From the NCBI GenBank assembly GCA_020740775.1, contig JAHEWK010000007.1, forward strand, positions 806,001-870,000: 64,000 nucleotides of DNA, read 5' to 3'. A model generated the notes under the pieces. It did not search any database, was not told the DNA's origin, and saw only the letters and a program-made list of their open reading frames with translations. Source of the DNA: Ilyonectria destructans. Its lineage: Eukaryota; Ascomycota; Sordariomycetes; Hypocreales; Nectriaceae. Shown piece by piece: positions 1 through 12,090 of this stretch (position 1 is its first letter; each line of letters begins with the position of its first letter). Position numbers and translations under genes: made by a program.

Positions 1-423
1 GGACAGACTTCTAGGATGATCTTTGGGCTCCAAGGCGGGCTTGGGCCTAAGGAAGTCGAAACGGCCATGCGAGGCGCGTTGAATCCAGCCTGGCGGGAGG
101 CCTACGTGCACCTCATATGTTCCGGAGCCAATATAAACACGACAGACTCTGCGCCGCAAGACGCTTTGACTGCTGCAGCTACATGGGTAGAGGAGAACAA
201 GGAGGCTGTGTGGCGCGAGTGGGCGCCCAAGTCTGGCTCTTACATCAACGAGGCCAATCCTTTCAACGGCAACTTCCAATACGACTATTTCGGAGGAAAT
301 TATGATCGCTTGGTCCGTATCAAGGAGAAGTACGATCCCACTGCTAGCTTGTTTGCACTCTCCAGTGTGGGCAGTCACTTGTGGGATTACAACCTGAACA
401 GCGGAAAGCTCTGTCGAAAGTAG
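1..423 (+). CDS. FAD-linked oxidoreductase, C-terminal part (BBE domain)
   Basis: The frame is open from base 1, so the gene begins outside the window; only the last 140 or so residues are present. The C-terminus carries the berberine-bridge (BBE) signature: a YINEANPF-type stretch, then a FGGNYDRLVRIKEKYDP block that closes the substrate pocket in this family. Family members are usually secreted flavoproteins of about 500-600 residues that oxidise sugars, alkaloids or polyketide intermediates using bicovalent FAD. The FAD-binding half is not visible, so flavin attachment and substrate cannot be judged. The stop is TAG at 421-423. The family call is firm; the specific reaction is unknown. Confidence 0.85.
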   Translation, partial: GQTSRMIFGLQGGLGPKEVETAMRGALNPAWREAYVHLICSGANINTTDSAPQDALTAAATWVEENKEAVWREWAPKSGSYINEANPFNGNFQYDYFGGNYDRLVRIKEKYDPTASLFALSSVGSHLWDYNLNSGKLCRK

Positions 424-1287
424 TGGAGTCTATTCACCATACACATCATGTGGAAACTCTAGCGCAGTGGAAGTAGACTATGCGCTGTAAGGGTGCTGAG
501 CATGAATGGGTGGTACCTTTGGGCCCATACAGTTTAAACAGTCTGACCGATAGCTAGCCTGGTTAATGCCTAAAGTGGTGGCTCACCTAACTTATGGAGA
601 GGTCACGCTTTTTTCTTTCTTAAAATAGATAAACCCTTTTATCTTGACTCTGTTTCCATGACCAAGTTGTCGCAACAGCTCATGTCGTTGTATTTCGTTT
701 GTTCTATCGAGGTGCATGGAAGGCCACTGTACCCAGTTTTCCACAAAGTCATACTTGCATCCTTTATCTGTGAATCCAGCCTGTCTTGCTATTTCCATCA
801 CATCTTGCTGCGGACGACGTCCTCCTCTGTCGGGTGGGTTTGGTCGTCCCATAAGTCGGTGACTTGTCTGACCACACCGGCACCAAGGAGGCTGTAAGGA
901 GCGAGCTCGGATCGCCGCTAGTTAGCACAGCCCAGAAGTGCCGAAGATTGGCTAGCGTAGCAGATACTTGAATACGACGTATCCGTACCACGTATCAGCT
1001 ATGTTACATGTATCGAGATCGTCACCCCCAGAAATAAATATAGACTGGCGAAGTGGAAACGACTGGTGCAAATATAAAGTCACTTAGCACAAAGGACGCG
1101 CAGGTAATCTTAACGAACCCTAGAACACTAGATAGACTATTTGGCATCTTGAATTCGGGGTCTTTCTCCATTTCATTGCACGAGGAATCACGATTCTTTA
1201 CCTCAACTCCCACCCAAGTCAGTCTGGCCATCTTCTACCAGGTCTTTGCTTGCGATTGACACGCCAACCGCTCGACATCCGATTTTA
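424..1287. other. Intergenic, no gene supported
   Basis: The only open frames are below 90 codons, overlap on both strands and show no domain or splice pattern. This stretch contains the 3' end of the oxidoreductase and the promoter of the glucosyltransferase. Confidence 0.6.
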
Positions 1288-4168
1288 ATGTCTGTCCCAG
1301 ACATGACCGACAACAGAGCTGTTGATCTCGACTTGGTTGTGCCAGGAGACTTGCTCATCAAGCAGCCTACAGTTAAAGGTTTGGGAACTCCAAGAATCAC
1401 GACTCCATCACGCACTTAGGGTTATTTGTATCTAAACCAAGTCATGAACAGACGATGGACGCCTCGATGTCGACCTCGATTCGCGCGTCGTCAAGTCTCT
1501 CTCGCTTTTCCTTCCGAACCTCAAGGGCATCCCAGCACAAGACTACGAAGAAGACTTCGAAGCGCCGCCCTACGAATATATAACCCCCCGAAATCCCGAC
1601 TCGGAACCGTTTCGAATCAAGCTCAACATCGTCATTCAGGTGGTCGGCAGCCGTGGCGACGTCCAACCATTCATCGCACTTGGCACGGAACTTCAAAAGC
1701 ATGGACATCGAGTGCGGCTGGCCACGCACAATGTGTTTGACTCTTTCGTACACACGGCTGGACTAGAGTTCTTTCCTATTGGCGGCGACCCGACCGAGCT
1801 GATGGCATACATGGTGCGCAATCCTGGATTAATCCCTAGCATGCAAAGTCTACGAGATGGCGATATCCAGAAGAAACGGAAAATGATGTCAGAAATGCTG
1901 AAAGGCTTCTGGCGATCCTGCATTGAATCTGATCCGATATCATCAGCTCCCTTCGTTGCGGATGCAATCATCGCCAACCCTCCGAGTTTTGCTCATCTGC
2001 ACTGCGCGCAAGCTCTTGGCATACCCGTTCACCTGATGTTTACGATGCCGTGGACTAGCACCAGGTCATTTCCTCATCCGTTGGCGAATATCAAGATTGG
2101 CAAAGGCTCCGGGACTGAACCTCTGACCGCCAATTATATATCCTACGCGGTTGTCGAGTTTTTGACTTGGCAAGGGTACGTCACACAGATTCCCGTTGTA
2201 AAATGTCAGAGTGACAGACTGACATACCAATGATAGCCTCGGTGATATCATCAACGAGTGGAGGGAGGGCATTGATTTGGAGCCGGTGGCCTTCTCAGAA
2301 GGACCACGTCTTGCAGAAACACTACGGGTCCCCTTCACCTACTGTTGGTCTCCTGCACTGGTGCCCAAGCCAGCGGATTGGGGATCACACATTGGTAAGT
2401 TAGCAGAATCAATCCAAGAACCTCATCACGTCTAACCTGAGGAGATGTCTGCGGATTCTTCTTTCGCGAGCCACCTAGCTATACACCTCCGACCGATCTC
2501 CACGAATTCCTTCAACGCGGCCCGCCTCCTGTCTACATTGGTTTCGGAAGTATTGTCATCGACGATCCGCGAAAGATGTCCACGATGATAAACGAAGCTG
2601 TTCGCGTTACCGGAACACGGGCGCTTATCTCGAGGGGCTGGAGCAAACTCGACGGTCCCGAGTCGGAGAACGTCATGTACCTTGGCGACTGCCCCCATGA
2701 GTGGCTATTCCAGCATGTTGCAGCCGTTGTCCATCACGGGGGTGCAGGCACAACCGCGTGTGGGCTTCTGAACGGACGCCCGACCACTATTGTTCCCTTT
2801 TTCGGAGAGTCAGTTTTCCCAGCCTTCAAGTTGCGCAATTCCCCGCTATCGAGAATCAACTAACGATGGACCTGATGGAATAGCCAGCCGTTCTGGGGCG
2901 ACATGGTAGCGGCCGCAGGAGCCGGTCCGAAGCCTATCCCTCAAAAGTCTCTGACTGTTGAGACTCTTGCTGCAGCCATTCGTTTATGTCTGACGCCAGA
3001 GGCTGCTAATGCGGCCCAGGAAATCGCAGCTAAGATGAAGACAGAGTCGGGAGTGAAAGCAGCTGTGTCGTCCTTCCACGCAAACCTTCCTACAAGGTAC
3101 CTCGAATGCGATATTCTCAAGGGCTATCCAGCCGCGTGGGCCTTCAAGAAAAGAGGAACTCGGATTACCTTATCCAAAGTTGCGGCTGAGATTCTCTCTA
3201 CTCATCTCAAGATCGATTTCAGTCGCATCCAGCTGTAAGCGCCTCAAACTTCGGGAGTGAAAAACCAAGGCTGACACTTTCTAGGAATGAAAGCCATCGA
3301 ACCGTCATCGAGACTCGTCGGTGGGACCCCATCACTGGTACTGTGTCCGCTGCCATGGGTGTGAGTTCCAGTTTGATAAAGGCTGCCACGGATGTTGTCG
3401 CGAGACCAGTGCAGGCATATCAAGAACAAAGAAAGGGCCAGCCTGGGGATTCGAATATTTTACAGCCTACCACCAATGTGGGTTTACCGCCTGCATTGCC
3501 CGGGGTACAGATTTCTGTAAGCCCGAGAAAGAAGCAGAATACAAGAGGATGCGTTGACCCTACGGCGGTGATGACGGTTGCTTCTTCTAGCATGGGAACT
3601 TTCTTGAAGCACTATGCCAGCGGTCTGGTCATCATACCCTTCGCTTTTACCGAGGGCTTTCGAAGCATGCCGCTACTGTACGGCGAAGAGGTCCGGGATT
3701 ATGGGGAGATTCACGACTGGAAGTCCGGAGCTGTTGTTGGCGTCAAGGCTGTCGTCTACGGCGTTGTAGATGGAGTAGGGGGCCTCTTCATCCTTCCGTA
3801 TCAGGGCGCCCAGAAGCAAGGCCCACTTGGGGCCGTAAAAGGCGTCGGTAAGGGATTTGTTGGTCTTTTTAGTAGGCTCTTTACTGGTAAGTCTTCCTCC
3901 TCCATGGCTATAGCGATTGGACCCTACATGAGTGTATAATCTAACGCGGATGTAATCAACAGCTACGATGGGGATGGCCGTGTACCCGCTCCAGGGTATT
4001 TACAAAAGCGTGTGGGCTACAGCCAATTCCAGAACTCGTCATTCGATTCAGCTAGCAAAGCGTATAGAGGGTCGATACTTGACAGATAAGGCCCGCGAGG
4101 AGGGTGTTGAGGATAAAGTAGTGATGGATATATTTGACACAATGAGAAAGGGAGAGTTGCCTGCTTGA
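1288..4168 (+). CDS. Sterol 3-beta-glucosyltransferase-like UDP-glycosyltransferase
   Basis: Predicted to move glucose from UDP-glucose to a sterol or similar lipid. Seven exons keep one frame: 1288-1378, 1452-2175, 2237-2394, 2445-2808, 2884-3234, 3285-3886, 3963-4168, giving 831 residues. The N-terminal GT28 domain begins with [15 protein letters not shown]; the acceptor-side half follows. The C-terminal donor-binding signature is [20 protein letters not shown] followed by a FFGDQPFWG motif made by splicing. The tail of about 250 residues is glycine- and hydrophobic-rich ([19 protein letters not shown]) and could contact membranes. The first exon start is ATG 1288, with ATG 1303 in the same frame as an alternative. 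There is no PH or GRAM domain, unlike yeast Atg26, so this is the shorter fungal type. The enzyme class is well supported; sterol as acceptor is inferred. Confidence 0.88.
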
Positions 4169-4350
4169 GATTTTGGCATTTGACTTCGAACTGGGTAGAT
4201 GAAGTCGACTTTTCACATCGCAAGGATTCGCTCGAGGCGTTATCAGTTAACTCACACTTGGTTCATTAAAGGACAAGCCCGTGCGTGCAAGAGGAAACTT
4301 ATTGATTAGAAACACGGACTTGTTGAATTAACTTCCCAATATCTTGCTAT

Positions 4351-5264
4351 TTACACGTACGGACGTCTCTCCTCTCCCTGAGTTCTTGTTTCCATCTCAA
4401 CGTCACTCGTCTCCTCAAGACGAAAGTTACCAGGGAATCTCCATGCAAACGCCACGACAACCCCAAACATCAAAACTGCGTCAAAGACATAAAGAGTCCA
4501 CTCGTTGCGCAGTGGATAACCATCATACCCCATTATATACTCCACGACACGGAAAATCGAACGTACCATGATCAAGGCGCTAACAACGTAGAGCATCAGC
4601 ATTGTGCTCTTCCAAGTGGATTTTTCATCAAGAGATGCTGCCGAGGGCTGCCGCCGGATCCTGACGTGGAACATGGCTGCTGTTGTAGCGAACAGCCCAA
4701 ACATGATGATTTGGACAAATAGTCCCCCCAGGATGATGTTCTCCCCCATCTTCATTGAATCAGCGGTAACCAAGACCCCAGCGCCACTAGCTTGAACAAC
4801 AAAGGACAGAATGTCGCCGCTGACAAAGATCTTGGTGAGCCACTTCAAGGGAACGATGGATAGCGATTCAGCGCCGACACTCCGAATCACGCGAGCCAAA
4901 ACCATGTATACCGACGCAGCGAAAAGGGCTGGTGCGACGAGGATAAAGGTGCTCTGGATGACATAGGGCATGAGCTTTTCGGTTTGGTCTCTGGCTGTCG
5001 CTCGAGACGCGTAGCCGACGAGCTCAACTGTAGGAACTCGATATCAGAAACATGTACAACGCGCGAGCACTTTAGGAGAGGGCGAGACGAACGGAGGCCA
5101 CCGATAACAAAGGCGGTGCAAAACCATGCACGGCTCTTGAACATGCGCCATGCTATATAGGCGGTTCCCAGGGCGAACAAGGCTGTGAATATGCCTGCAG
5201 CTGGTGTCGATGGGATGTAACGCCAGAGGTAATAATCCCCTTTGTAAGGCTTCAATTCTGGCAT
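4351..5264 (-). CDS. RTA1-like seven-helix membrane protein
   Basis: The RTA1-like family comprises fungal multi-pass proteins linked to lipid translocation and resistance to 7-aminocholesterol and other stresses. The first exon from ATG 5264 gives MPELKPYKGDYYLWRYIPST and the first two hydrophobic helices. After an intron of about 70 nt with a weak donor (GTTCGT), the next exon resumes with ELVGYASRATA, the expected loop after helix 2, and continues through five more helices. The C-terminus is charged and cytosolic-looking (ETSDVEMETRTQGEERR). Another frame upstream, to about 5481, is open but does not match the family, so I did not extend the gene. It lies between a sterol-glycosyltransferase-like gene and an Upc2-like regulator, consistent with a lipid-related role. 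The exact exon 1/2 junction is uncertain. Confidence 0.82.
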
Positions 5265-5918
5265 CTTGGGTCGTAGGTGGAGTATCCTCGGCGGGGAACG
5301 GCAGCGGTTCGACGAGACGGAGGGTTCGGTCGGTAATATCGGGAGGTTGATAGTCGGCTAGAGGAAGGCAGGCCAGTGGCGCGAGAATAACGAAAAGGCC
5401 AGTCCAATACGAGAGGAGGCAGAGGTGTGAAATAGCAAGAGGATGTCCGCTACTTACCCCAGCTGCCGGGTAGAGGAGCATGATATATAAATAATGATAT
5501 CTTAATCCTTGACACTGAGCCCATAATTAAAGTGACAACGGTTGGTGCGTAAAAGATCTCATTCGCTCGTATAAAGCGAGAGAGATACGGTCTTGTCGGC
5601 GTGAGCTAGTCTACTCGGCGGATCAACCCGATTTGCCCATTTCCGGGACGAAAGTACTTCGACGTGCATCGTAGTAGCGCCATCCTTGAAATACGAGTAT
5701 TCAGATACGAGTACACGTATACGTATTCAAGTACACTGATGGAACAAGCTAGTTAGTGCGGGGCGGCTGCTCATCCACAGTGCGTCCGTGGGTGACGAAG
5801 CCAAGCAGAATTCCCTTGGGTGGCCATTAGTAGCCAGAGCCCTCCATTTCCCCCTTTCAAGATTCCCAACCATCTCCGCTGTACGACGTATTCGTTCCAT
5901 TCTAGCCGCCGGAACGAG
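5265..5918. promoter_or_regulatory. Shared divergent promoter region
   Basis: About 650 bp separates the start codons of the RTA1-like gene (minus) and the Zn2Cys6 regulator (plus), so both promoters must lie here. A run near 5694-5735 repeats TACGAGTA / TACGTAT-like steps. No defined operator could be assigned by eye. Confidence 0.5.
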
Positions 5919-7154
5919 ATGACACCCCCGGAATCCGGGCAAATCAAGTCCCGTCGGCCGCACCGAAAATCAAGGCGCGGGTGCGCCGTGTGCAAGAAAC
6001 GCCGTATCAAATGCGATGAACGCCATCCGCAGTGCGGCAACTGCGTCGTCACCCATCGCGTGTGCTCGTACCTGGAGCAGAACGCCGGAGATGGCTCCGG
6101 CGCCTCCACGGGAGCGGTCATGGCCGCACCCGGAAGCTCCGGGGCGAGTCCGGGGCCAAGCCTGAGCAGCGGCGCCGGCGAAGGCGGACGACGATCGGCC
6201 GGGCCTACAGATTTCGGCGCGGGTTTCGGTGCGACGGGCGGGGAACCTACCTTCACAGTCATTCATATGGCTCTGCTTCACCATGCCGAGCTCAATATGG
6301 CCGAATACATGGCGCTCCAGGGCGTCATTCGGCCCATCATCGACGCTGCTATCCACAACGCCGTCACGGCACCCTACCTCCTCGACCAGCTCCTCGCCCT
6401 CTCCGCGCTACATCTATCAACCCAAGACTTAGCCAAAGCATCGAGCTACCGACAACAAGCTACCGAACTGCAGACTCGTGCCCTGGGTATGTTCAACCAG
6501 ATCCGAGAGGATATATCTGAGTGCAACTACATGCCTACATTTCTCTTTGCCACGCTCCTTGGTGTCCAGGTACTGCGGGAGACCTTGGCCGACCACCATC
6601 TCACGCTGAGCGACTTCGTCGGTGCCTTTGTTGGATATACACGCCTCCATCGTGGGGTCAGAGCTGTCACAAACGTATACTGGAAATCTATCCTCCAGTC
6701 AGACTTAAAGCCACTGCTTTACATCACGAACTGGACTGATTTGGCCGAGGATCGGACCCCAGGGTTTGAGACTGCCGCCTTGAAAGGGTTCCTTGAATCA
6801 TCAGATCTTGCACCCTCGTCTGTCAAGGCTTGCATCGGCGCGCTGGATTGGGTCCAGTGGGTAATAGACATGATCGCAATGGAGCCCTCCAGGTTTGATC
6901 TGGCTGTGCATGCAACCATGGCATGGCCTTTGATGATCCCGGACGAGTACATCGACGGTTTATATCAACACCGGCCAGAGGCTCTCGTTGTGCTGGCCTA
7001 CTATGCTGCGATTCTTCATCAATACCGACGTTATTGGGTTTTTGGGAATGCGGGATCAAGTTTGATACAGTTTATAACCTTGCATGTTGGCGGCTTCTGG
7101 GCCGATGTATTAACTTGGCCACAGAATGTCATTTCCTCAGAAACGTCCTTCTAG
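5919..7154 (+). CDS. Zn2Cys6 transcription factor, Upc2-like
   Basis: Probable DNA-binding regulator of about 411 residues. The binuclear zinc cluster is complete near the N-terminus: CAVCKKRRIKCDE followed by CGNCVVTHRVC, preceded by a basic stretch (RRPHRKSRRG). A Gly/Ser/Ala-rich linker follows, then a helical region (MALLHHAELNMAEYMALQ and LLDQLLALSALHL) of the type found in fungal sterol-uptake-control (Upc2-like) proteins. I chose ATG 5919 because the cluster follows at the usual distance; an in-frame upstream ATG at 5820 adds 33 unremarkable residues. It is divergent from the RTA1-like gene. Control of its lipid-related neighbours is inferred from position. No intron is needed. Confidence 0.85.
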   Translation: MTPPESGQIKSRRPHRKSRRGCAVCKKRRIKCDERHPQCGNCVVTHRVCSYLEQNAGDGSGASTGAVMAAPGSSGASPGPSLSSGAGEGGRRSAGPTDFGAGFGATGGEPTFTVIHMALLHHAELNMAEYMALQGVIRPIIDAAIHNAVTAPYLLDQLLALSALHLSTQDLAKASSYRQQATELQTRALGMFNQIREDISECNYMPTFLFATLLGVQVLRETLADHHLTLSDFVGAFVGYTRLHRGVRAVTNVYWKSILQSDLKPLLYITNWTDLAEDRTPGFETAALKGFLESSDLAPSSVKACIGALDWVQWVIDMIAMEPSRFDLAVHATMAWPLMIPDEYIDGLYQHRPEALVVLAYYAAILHQYRRYWVFGNAGSSLIQFITLHVGGFWADVLTWPQNVISSETSF

Positions 7155-9038
7155 GAATAAAGCTTGAGTACTTATGACCAGAATGTACGTATATGCAAAA
7201 TAAATTTAGCTTCAAGTTCACATTCTTATCCCTGGGGGCGGTGGAAGTGAAAACTCCATTAATACTGTCATACTTCAAAATGCAGCACATATTAATTTGT
7301 TATTTAACTGTTCGTTTTTATTCACTGGGTTCGCGGGCTAACTTCGTGCAATATAGAAGCGACGCAAGACAATAGCATTTAAAAGCGAAATGTGTAATTA
7401 AGGGTCAATCTCCACAACCGATGAGCACCCCAGGGGTTATGAGTTGCACACAGCATCTGCTGAAGCCAATCCAAAGCTTAAAATTTACCTGTTTAGGTCT
7501 AAGTCCTTTCATCAGGCTGCTTCTATCAGTGGCTGGCGCACTGGCTGCGAGACTGTTTGCGATGAAACAGGGCCCCTGATCTGACGCTTTTGCAACAGGC
7601 ATGTAACCGGATGCCAACATAACCGTGCCCAGGCGTCTAAATGAGCATTCTGTGCGACTCCGAAGGGGTTTCTCACGGGTGAAATGTTTTATTCTCAACC
7701 AGCCGCCAAATGCGATGATCGCGGATAGCCCGGAAGTCCGATGTAAGCCTCTCAAAAATGGTGCTGACATTGCCAGCGATTGAATGTGTGGAGAACTCAG
7801 GTCCACAATCGTCGCCCATCACTCAATCAACCTCAGAGTCTTAGCAGTGGGGATATTTAACAGGGAATGATTGCTCGGCCACGAACTATAGGTGAGGGTT
7901 ATTAATCTCGGGCGGGCATCAATCGTGGGGCTTATGGCTGCCGTCGGAGCGGGCAATGAGATGGCAAGTTATATTTATCCCTGCAGAGACTTAGCCACAG
8001 GCCATAGCCTCGGGCCGGTCTGACTAGCTTACAGTACCATCCGATAAGCTGGTTATTTCATTGGGCGTCAGAATGACGCGAATGAAGACGAAGATGGATG
8101 AAGACAGGAGGAATCAGTGTGACATGATGCTCATCGCAATGGCAAATCCAGTAGCATGGTATCGATGGCCATCAACCGAGATTTTACTCGACTCTTCTCA
8201 TGTTCAATTACTAATCCCTGCGATATTCATCTCGCGTGCGTCGATGCTCTTCTGCGATGATGAGAACAAGGCTGAATCGGGCAAGCCCCGGTAAAAGCGG
8301 CGGAGTGAGGCTGTGTTGTGTCGATCCCACAGGGCACAATTCTATGAGAGTTTGCCAGGATACGGAGTACAGGGTCAATAGTTGCACGCGACCCGCTAGC
8401 CCCAGCCTGTGCTGAAGCTCATTCTCATCCAGCAACTGAATCGTCAGCTTCTTCGAATCTAGACGCGTCGGTCGGGGAGCTAATATACAGGTACCCTCCG
8501 TCCTTCCATCCCATGGAATAACGAAACGGGAAATGAGAAAAACAACACGCCATCACGGCCGTTATCTCCGGGGGCTGAGGGCGCTGGCCGAGCTACAGTC
8601 TGTGCTGAAGCAACGGTGCAATTCAAGGATGGCCTGTGGGGGCCGAAGGAGCGGCAAGCATGTCGCACTATCACCAGCCCGGCGTAGGGCTTACAATCCC
8701 TGCTATTATTGGACAAGGCGAGGCTTTTACTGGAGTCTTTAGACGCATTCCCGGCCTTGGACTGAGGCTTACGCGCCACCTGCGCCGTTTCCCCTGTCGA
8801 AGACGAAGCCAGACCACCAACCGGAGGCTGGCAACTCCAGACTTATATTGCCGCCGATCCGTTTCTCCACAGTGACAACTAGCCTCCGAAACGTACAAGG
8901 GATGAACAATTCCCAGCCTGAAAACCGGACGGTCTTCTATCGTCCAATCTCCAATCCTGCTGCTGGCCTGGACACGCTCGTTTTCCCTTGGGTCGATCAC
9001 GACGACTGCTTTGTTGGCTTCAATCACCAATTTTCGCC
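7155..9038. other. Intergenic, no gene supported
   Basis: Open frames here (for example 7405-7806 minus, 133 codons) show no domain, signal peptide or splice support. The last 500 bp serve as promoter and 5' leader for the surface-protein gene that follows. Confidence 0.5.
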
Positions 9039-9876
9039 ATGTTCTCTCCGGTGCTCTTCGGCGGGCTGCTCGTCGCTCTCATCACGGGCGTACACTCACA
9101 GAGCTCTTTCATCCTGCCTCCCAACGCCGGCCCCGCCAACAACTATCAGGACAATCCTTCCTACCAAGTGGGCAAAACGATCAATGTGGAATGGAGCGCC
9201 GACCTCTCGAGCATGGATCTTGTTATCTGGCAGCAATATCCCACCTCTAGTGACTCGGACGGCTTCGTACGACTGGTTGGTAAGCTGAACCATGCCCGGC
9301 TCTCCGTGGCTTTGGGTGGAGGCTGATTGAGATGCAGACCACACGACATTACTTTCTATTGACTGGAAAGTCAGCTTGAAGGGCTTCCAGACAAACGTTT
9401 CCGAAGGCGAACAAGTCATCCTCTACGTGGGACTATACGAGACCGGACAAACGAACCTGAACGCGAGCAGTCATTACTTCAACGTTACTGTCCCGAGCTC
9501 ATACACCACATTATCAACGTCAACGTCAACGTCAGCGACCTCAACGGGCACCGCCGACGCGGTATCAACGACGACAGAAGCCACCACCACGGCAGCATCG
9601 GCGGAAGCGAAAAAGAACTCAGATTCGAATTTATCGACAGGAGCAGTCGCGGGCATTGGCGTCGCCTCAGCGATCGGCGGCATTTTGCTACTCGGCGGTG
9701 TCGGATTCTTTTTCTGGAAGCGATCCCGCAAAGCAGACGCCAGCGGCGCATACACACAGAGCCAGCAATCGCCGCCGCCCGAGGAGGTCAAACACGAGTT
9801 GGCAGAAGGAAGCTGGAACCATCCGCCACCCCAAAGACCAGCAGTCGGCCCTGGAGGACTATATGAGGCTCCGTAA
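9039..9876 (+). CDS. Secreted/plasma-membrane protein, single-pass, Ser/Thr-rich stalk
   Basis: Two exons (9039-9279, 9338-9876; donor GTAAGC, acceptor ATGCAG) encode 259 residues. The order is: signal peptide (MFSPVLFGGLLVALITGVHS), a compact extracellular domain of about 110 residues with N-glycosylation sequons, a Thr/Ser/Ala stalk, one transmembrane helix (VAGIGVASAIGGILLLGGVG) followed by a WKRSRK stop-transfer, and a Pro-rich cytosolic tail. This layout matches fungal Mid2/Wsc-type surface proteins and the many ascomycete proteins annotated only as mid2-domain-like. A role in wall sensing is an inference from architecture. The start is the second ATG of the frame because it places the signal peptide at the N-terminus. 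Confidence 0.75.
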
Positions 9877-10774
9877 AGTGTTACGGAAGCTATTAGAAGG
9901 GAATAGGACACGGACGCTGAGGCAGAATGTGCCGTCCTATCGATATAATCAGCCTGGCATATACACGTATAAAACAAGGAAAGGGCCTGGTGTTCCCAAT
10001 GGATTTGCGAGCGGGGAATGGAGTAAGTTAGGCGCAGACTTCTGATTGATATGTTTAGATACCCCCAAATCACAATTCATCATTGGACATGTGACTTCAC
10101 GTATGCTGCTATTTCCGAATCCCGACGCAATACCCGCCACTTCACGGTATCCTCTCGGCATCCCTCACCAGCATTCCCGAAACACAGGAAGCCTTAATGG
10201 TGTTAGCTGCGGTACGAAGGTTCGTTAACGACGGTGCGAGGTCACCCAAGCTAAAATGTGAGGCTTGAGTAGCCCTTGTCGGTACTTTAGGGTAGCAAGA
10301 ACTGGTAAAATGTGGACGAGGTAATATTATAGCAGGGTGTAGGGCACGGCGCAGCCTGTGCACATATACTTTGCTCTTGCCCATGCTCGTGAGAAGCCTC
10401 CGAATGGAGAGGTGCTCAGTTCGTTGTTGATAGGCAGGCGTCCTTCACAACGGCCCCGTGTACTAGTAGGAGCTGAATACCAGCTTCTTGTCTTGGAAAT
10501 GCCCAAGATAAACCAGTTAACGAAAGAAAACGCCCGAGAAAGATCGTACCCGAGTGGGGAAGGCTCGGACGGTTGTCGAGAAGCAAATGTTCGGAAGAGG
10601 CTCTGGAGCTTGGGAAGTCAAATCAGTGGATCATTTCAAGAATATACCCAAGAAAGAGAATTGGTTGTCACATTGTACACCTGCTGTTTTATCTATCGTC
10701 CATCATCTACATGGCTTAAATAACACTATTTGCGCTTTTTCTCCTTTCCCATTTGCAGCAAAAAGAATCCCGCA
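9877..10774. other. Intergenic, no gene supported
   Basis: Several ORFs of 60-120 codons overlap on both strands without recognisable content. No RNA gene was seen. Confidence 0.5.
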
Positions 10775-11899
10775 ATGTTGCCAAACGGGTATGAGCGTTT
10801 GATACTGTGCTTACTTACGGTTTCTTCCTTCCAGTTACTGCTTGCGGAGTGGCCCCAAGAGTTGACCTAATCAACGGAACATATACTGGGGAGCACTATG
10901 CGAAGCTCGACCAAGACATATTCCGAGGACTACCCTATGCACAGCCGCCTGTGGAAAATCTGCGCTTTGAGATTCCCCACTCTCTGAACACCAGCTGGAA
11001 AGGGGTCAAGAAAGCGACGAGATTTTCTCCTTCTTGTGTCGGAGACTCGGGCAACACCTGGGGAGGGGACTTGGATGTCTCCGAAGATTGCTTGACCCTC
11101 AATGTCGTCCGGCCAAGCGACTTCGGCCCGGGTGACAAGCTACCGATGGTGATTTGGATCCATGGAGGCGGCTTCCGAGCTGGAGGTAGCTCACTGGCCT
11201 CGTATAACCAATCGTGGATTGTCCAGCAATCTGTCCGACGGAGAATTCCAATCATTGCAGTGAGCATCATCTATCGCCTGGGCGCGTTCGGATGGCTCTG
11301 GAGCAAAGAAATGGAAGCCATTGGAGCATCGAACTTGGGACTGATGGATCAGAGGTTGGCGATGAGATGGGTACAGGAGAATATTGCTGCGTTCGGAGGT
11401 GACCCTAAGAAAGGTATGCCCAAGAGTAAGTCGTTCTTTCTCTCGCCGGTGCTAACGCATTCCACAAGTCACCATTCAAGGTGAAAGCGCCGGGGCCGTT
11501 AGCGTTGGATACATACCATCTTGTCGTCTACAACAGCCGCGACGATGGTCTCTTTCGCGGTGCAATTGCCGAAAGTGGCACACCCGCCAGTTACAAGTAT
11601 TATGAAGATGCAGCATCTTCGCAGCCCTTCCTTTCTTGTCTCAAGACGATCCCGGTGTGGATCCTCACGTTAGAGTGACTCATGGAGCCGAGATCCCTTT
11701 TGTATTTTACGATGTCACCGGAACCGGAGATCTTGCGCAAGATCAACCAAATCCATTCGCGGATAAGCTAGTAACGCATAAGCAACTGGCAAATCTCATG
11801 ACCAAGATGTGGATTGGTTTTATTACCGACATGAACCCAATCAGTACGGACATGTCTAGTGTTCAATGGCCCGAGTACAAGTTGGACAATCCCTTTTAA
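10775..11899 (+). pseudogene. Type-B carboxylesterase/lipase, broken
   Basis: Clear alpha/beta-hydrolase (COesterase) pieces lie in order but in different frames. ATG 10775 opens a signal-peptide-like frame (MLPNGYERLILCLLTVSSFQ) that ends within 100 nt, while the mature domain continues in another frame with QDIFRGLPYAQPPVENLRF, the SEDCLTLNVVRP block and the oxyanion-hole WIHGGGF. After an intron near 11427-11470 the nucleophile elbow GESAGAVSVGY is present, but the frame changes right after it to HLVVYNSRDDGLFRGAIAES. The next 200 or so residues, including the acidic and His catalytic region, are missing; only the C-terminal tail (HGAEIPFVF ... WPEYKLDNPF) remains. Intact relatives have about 550 residues. 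Two frameshifts plus a large deletion indicate a pseudogene. Confidence 0.85.
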
Positions 11900-12090
11900 G
11901 GTTGCTTTTCGTTGAAGCTGGAGATCCGCTCGATGCGGGCATGGGAAGAGGCCAGGTCTGCTCCAACCAAGAGTCATCATCACCAATCGAGAATAGAACG
12001 TGGATTATTCAAGCCCAAACGCTGCGTGTATTTCAAACTATATGCGTACTATGTCTACCCGTCTAATATTCATAACTCATCATTACATAA

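Noticed and set aside
5044..5481. 145-codon minus-strand ORF upstream of the RTA1-like gene
   Set aside because: Out of frame with the family sequence over the shared part and without an in-frame splice to it; treated as leader or shadow.
5771..6520. Long ORFs on both strands inside the Upc2-like gene
   Set aside because: Shadows of GC-rich coding sequence; Arg/Pro-rich and without domains.
9474..10073. 199-codon minus-strand ORF over the surface-protein gene
   Set aside because: Antisense of the Ser/Thr stalk and TM exon; low-complexity Val/Ala pattern.
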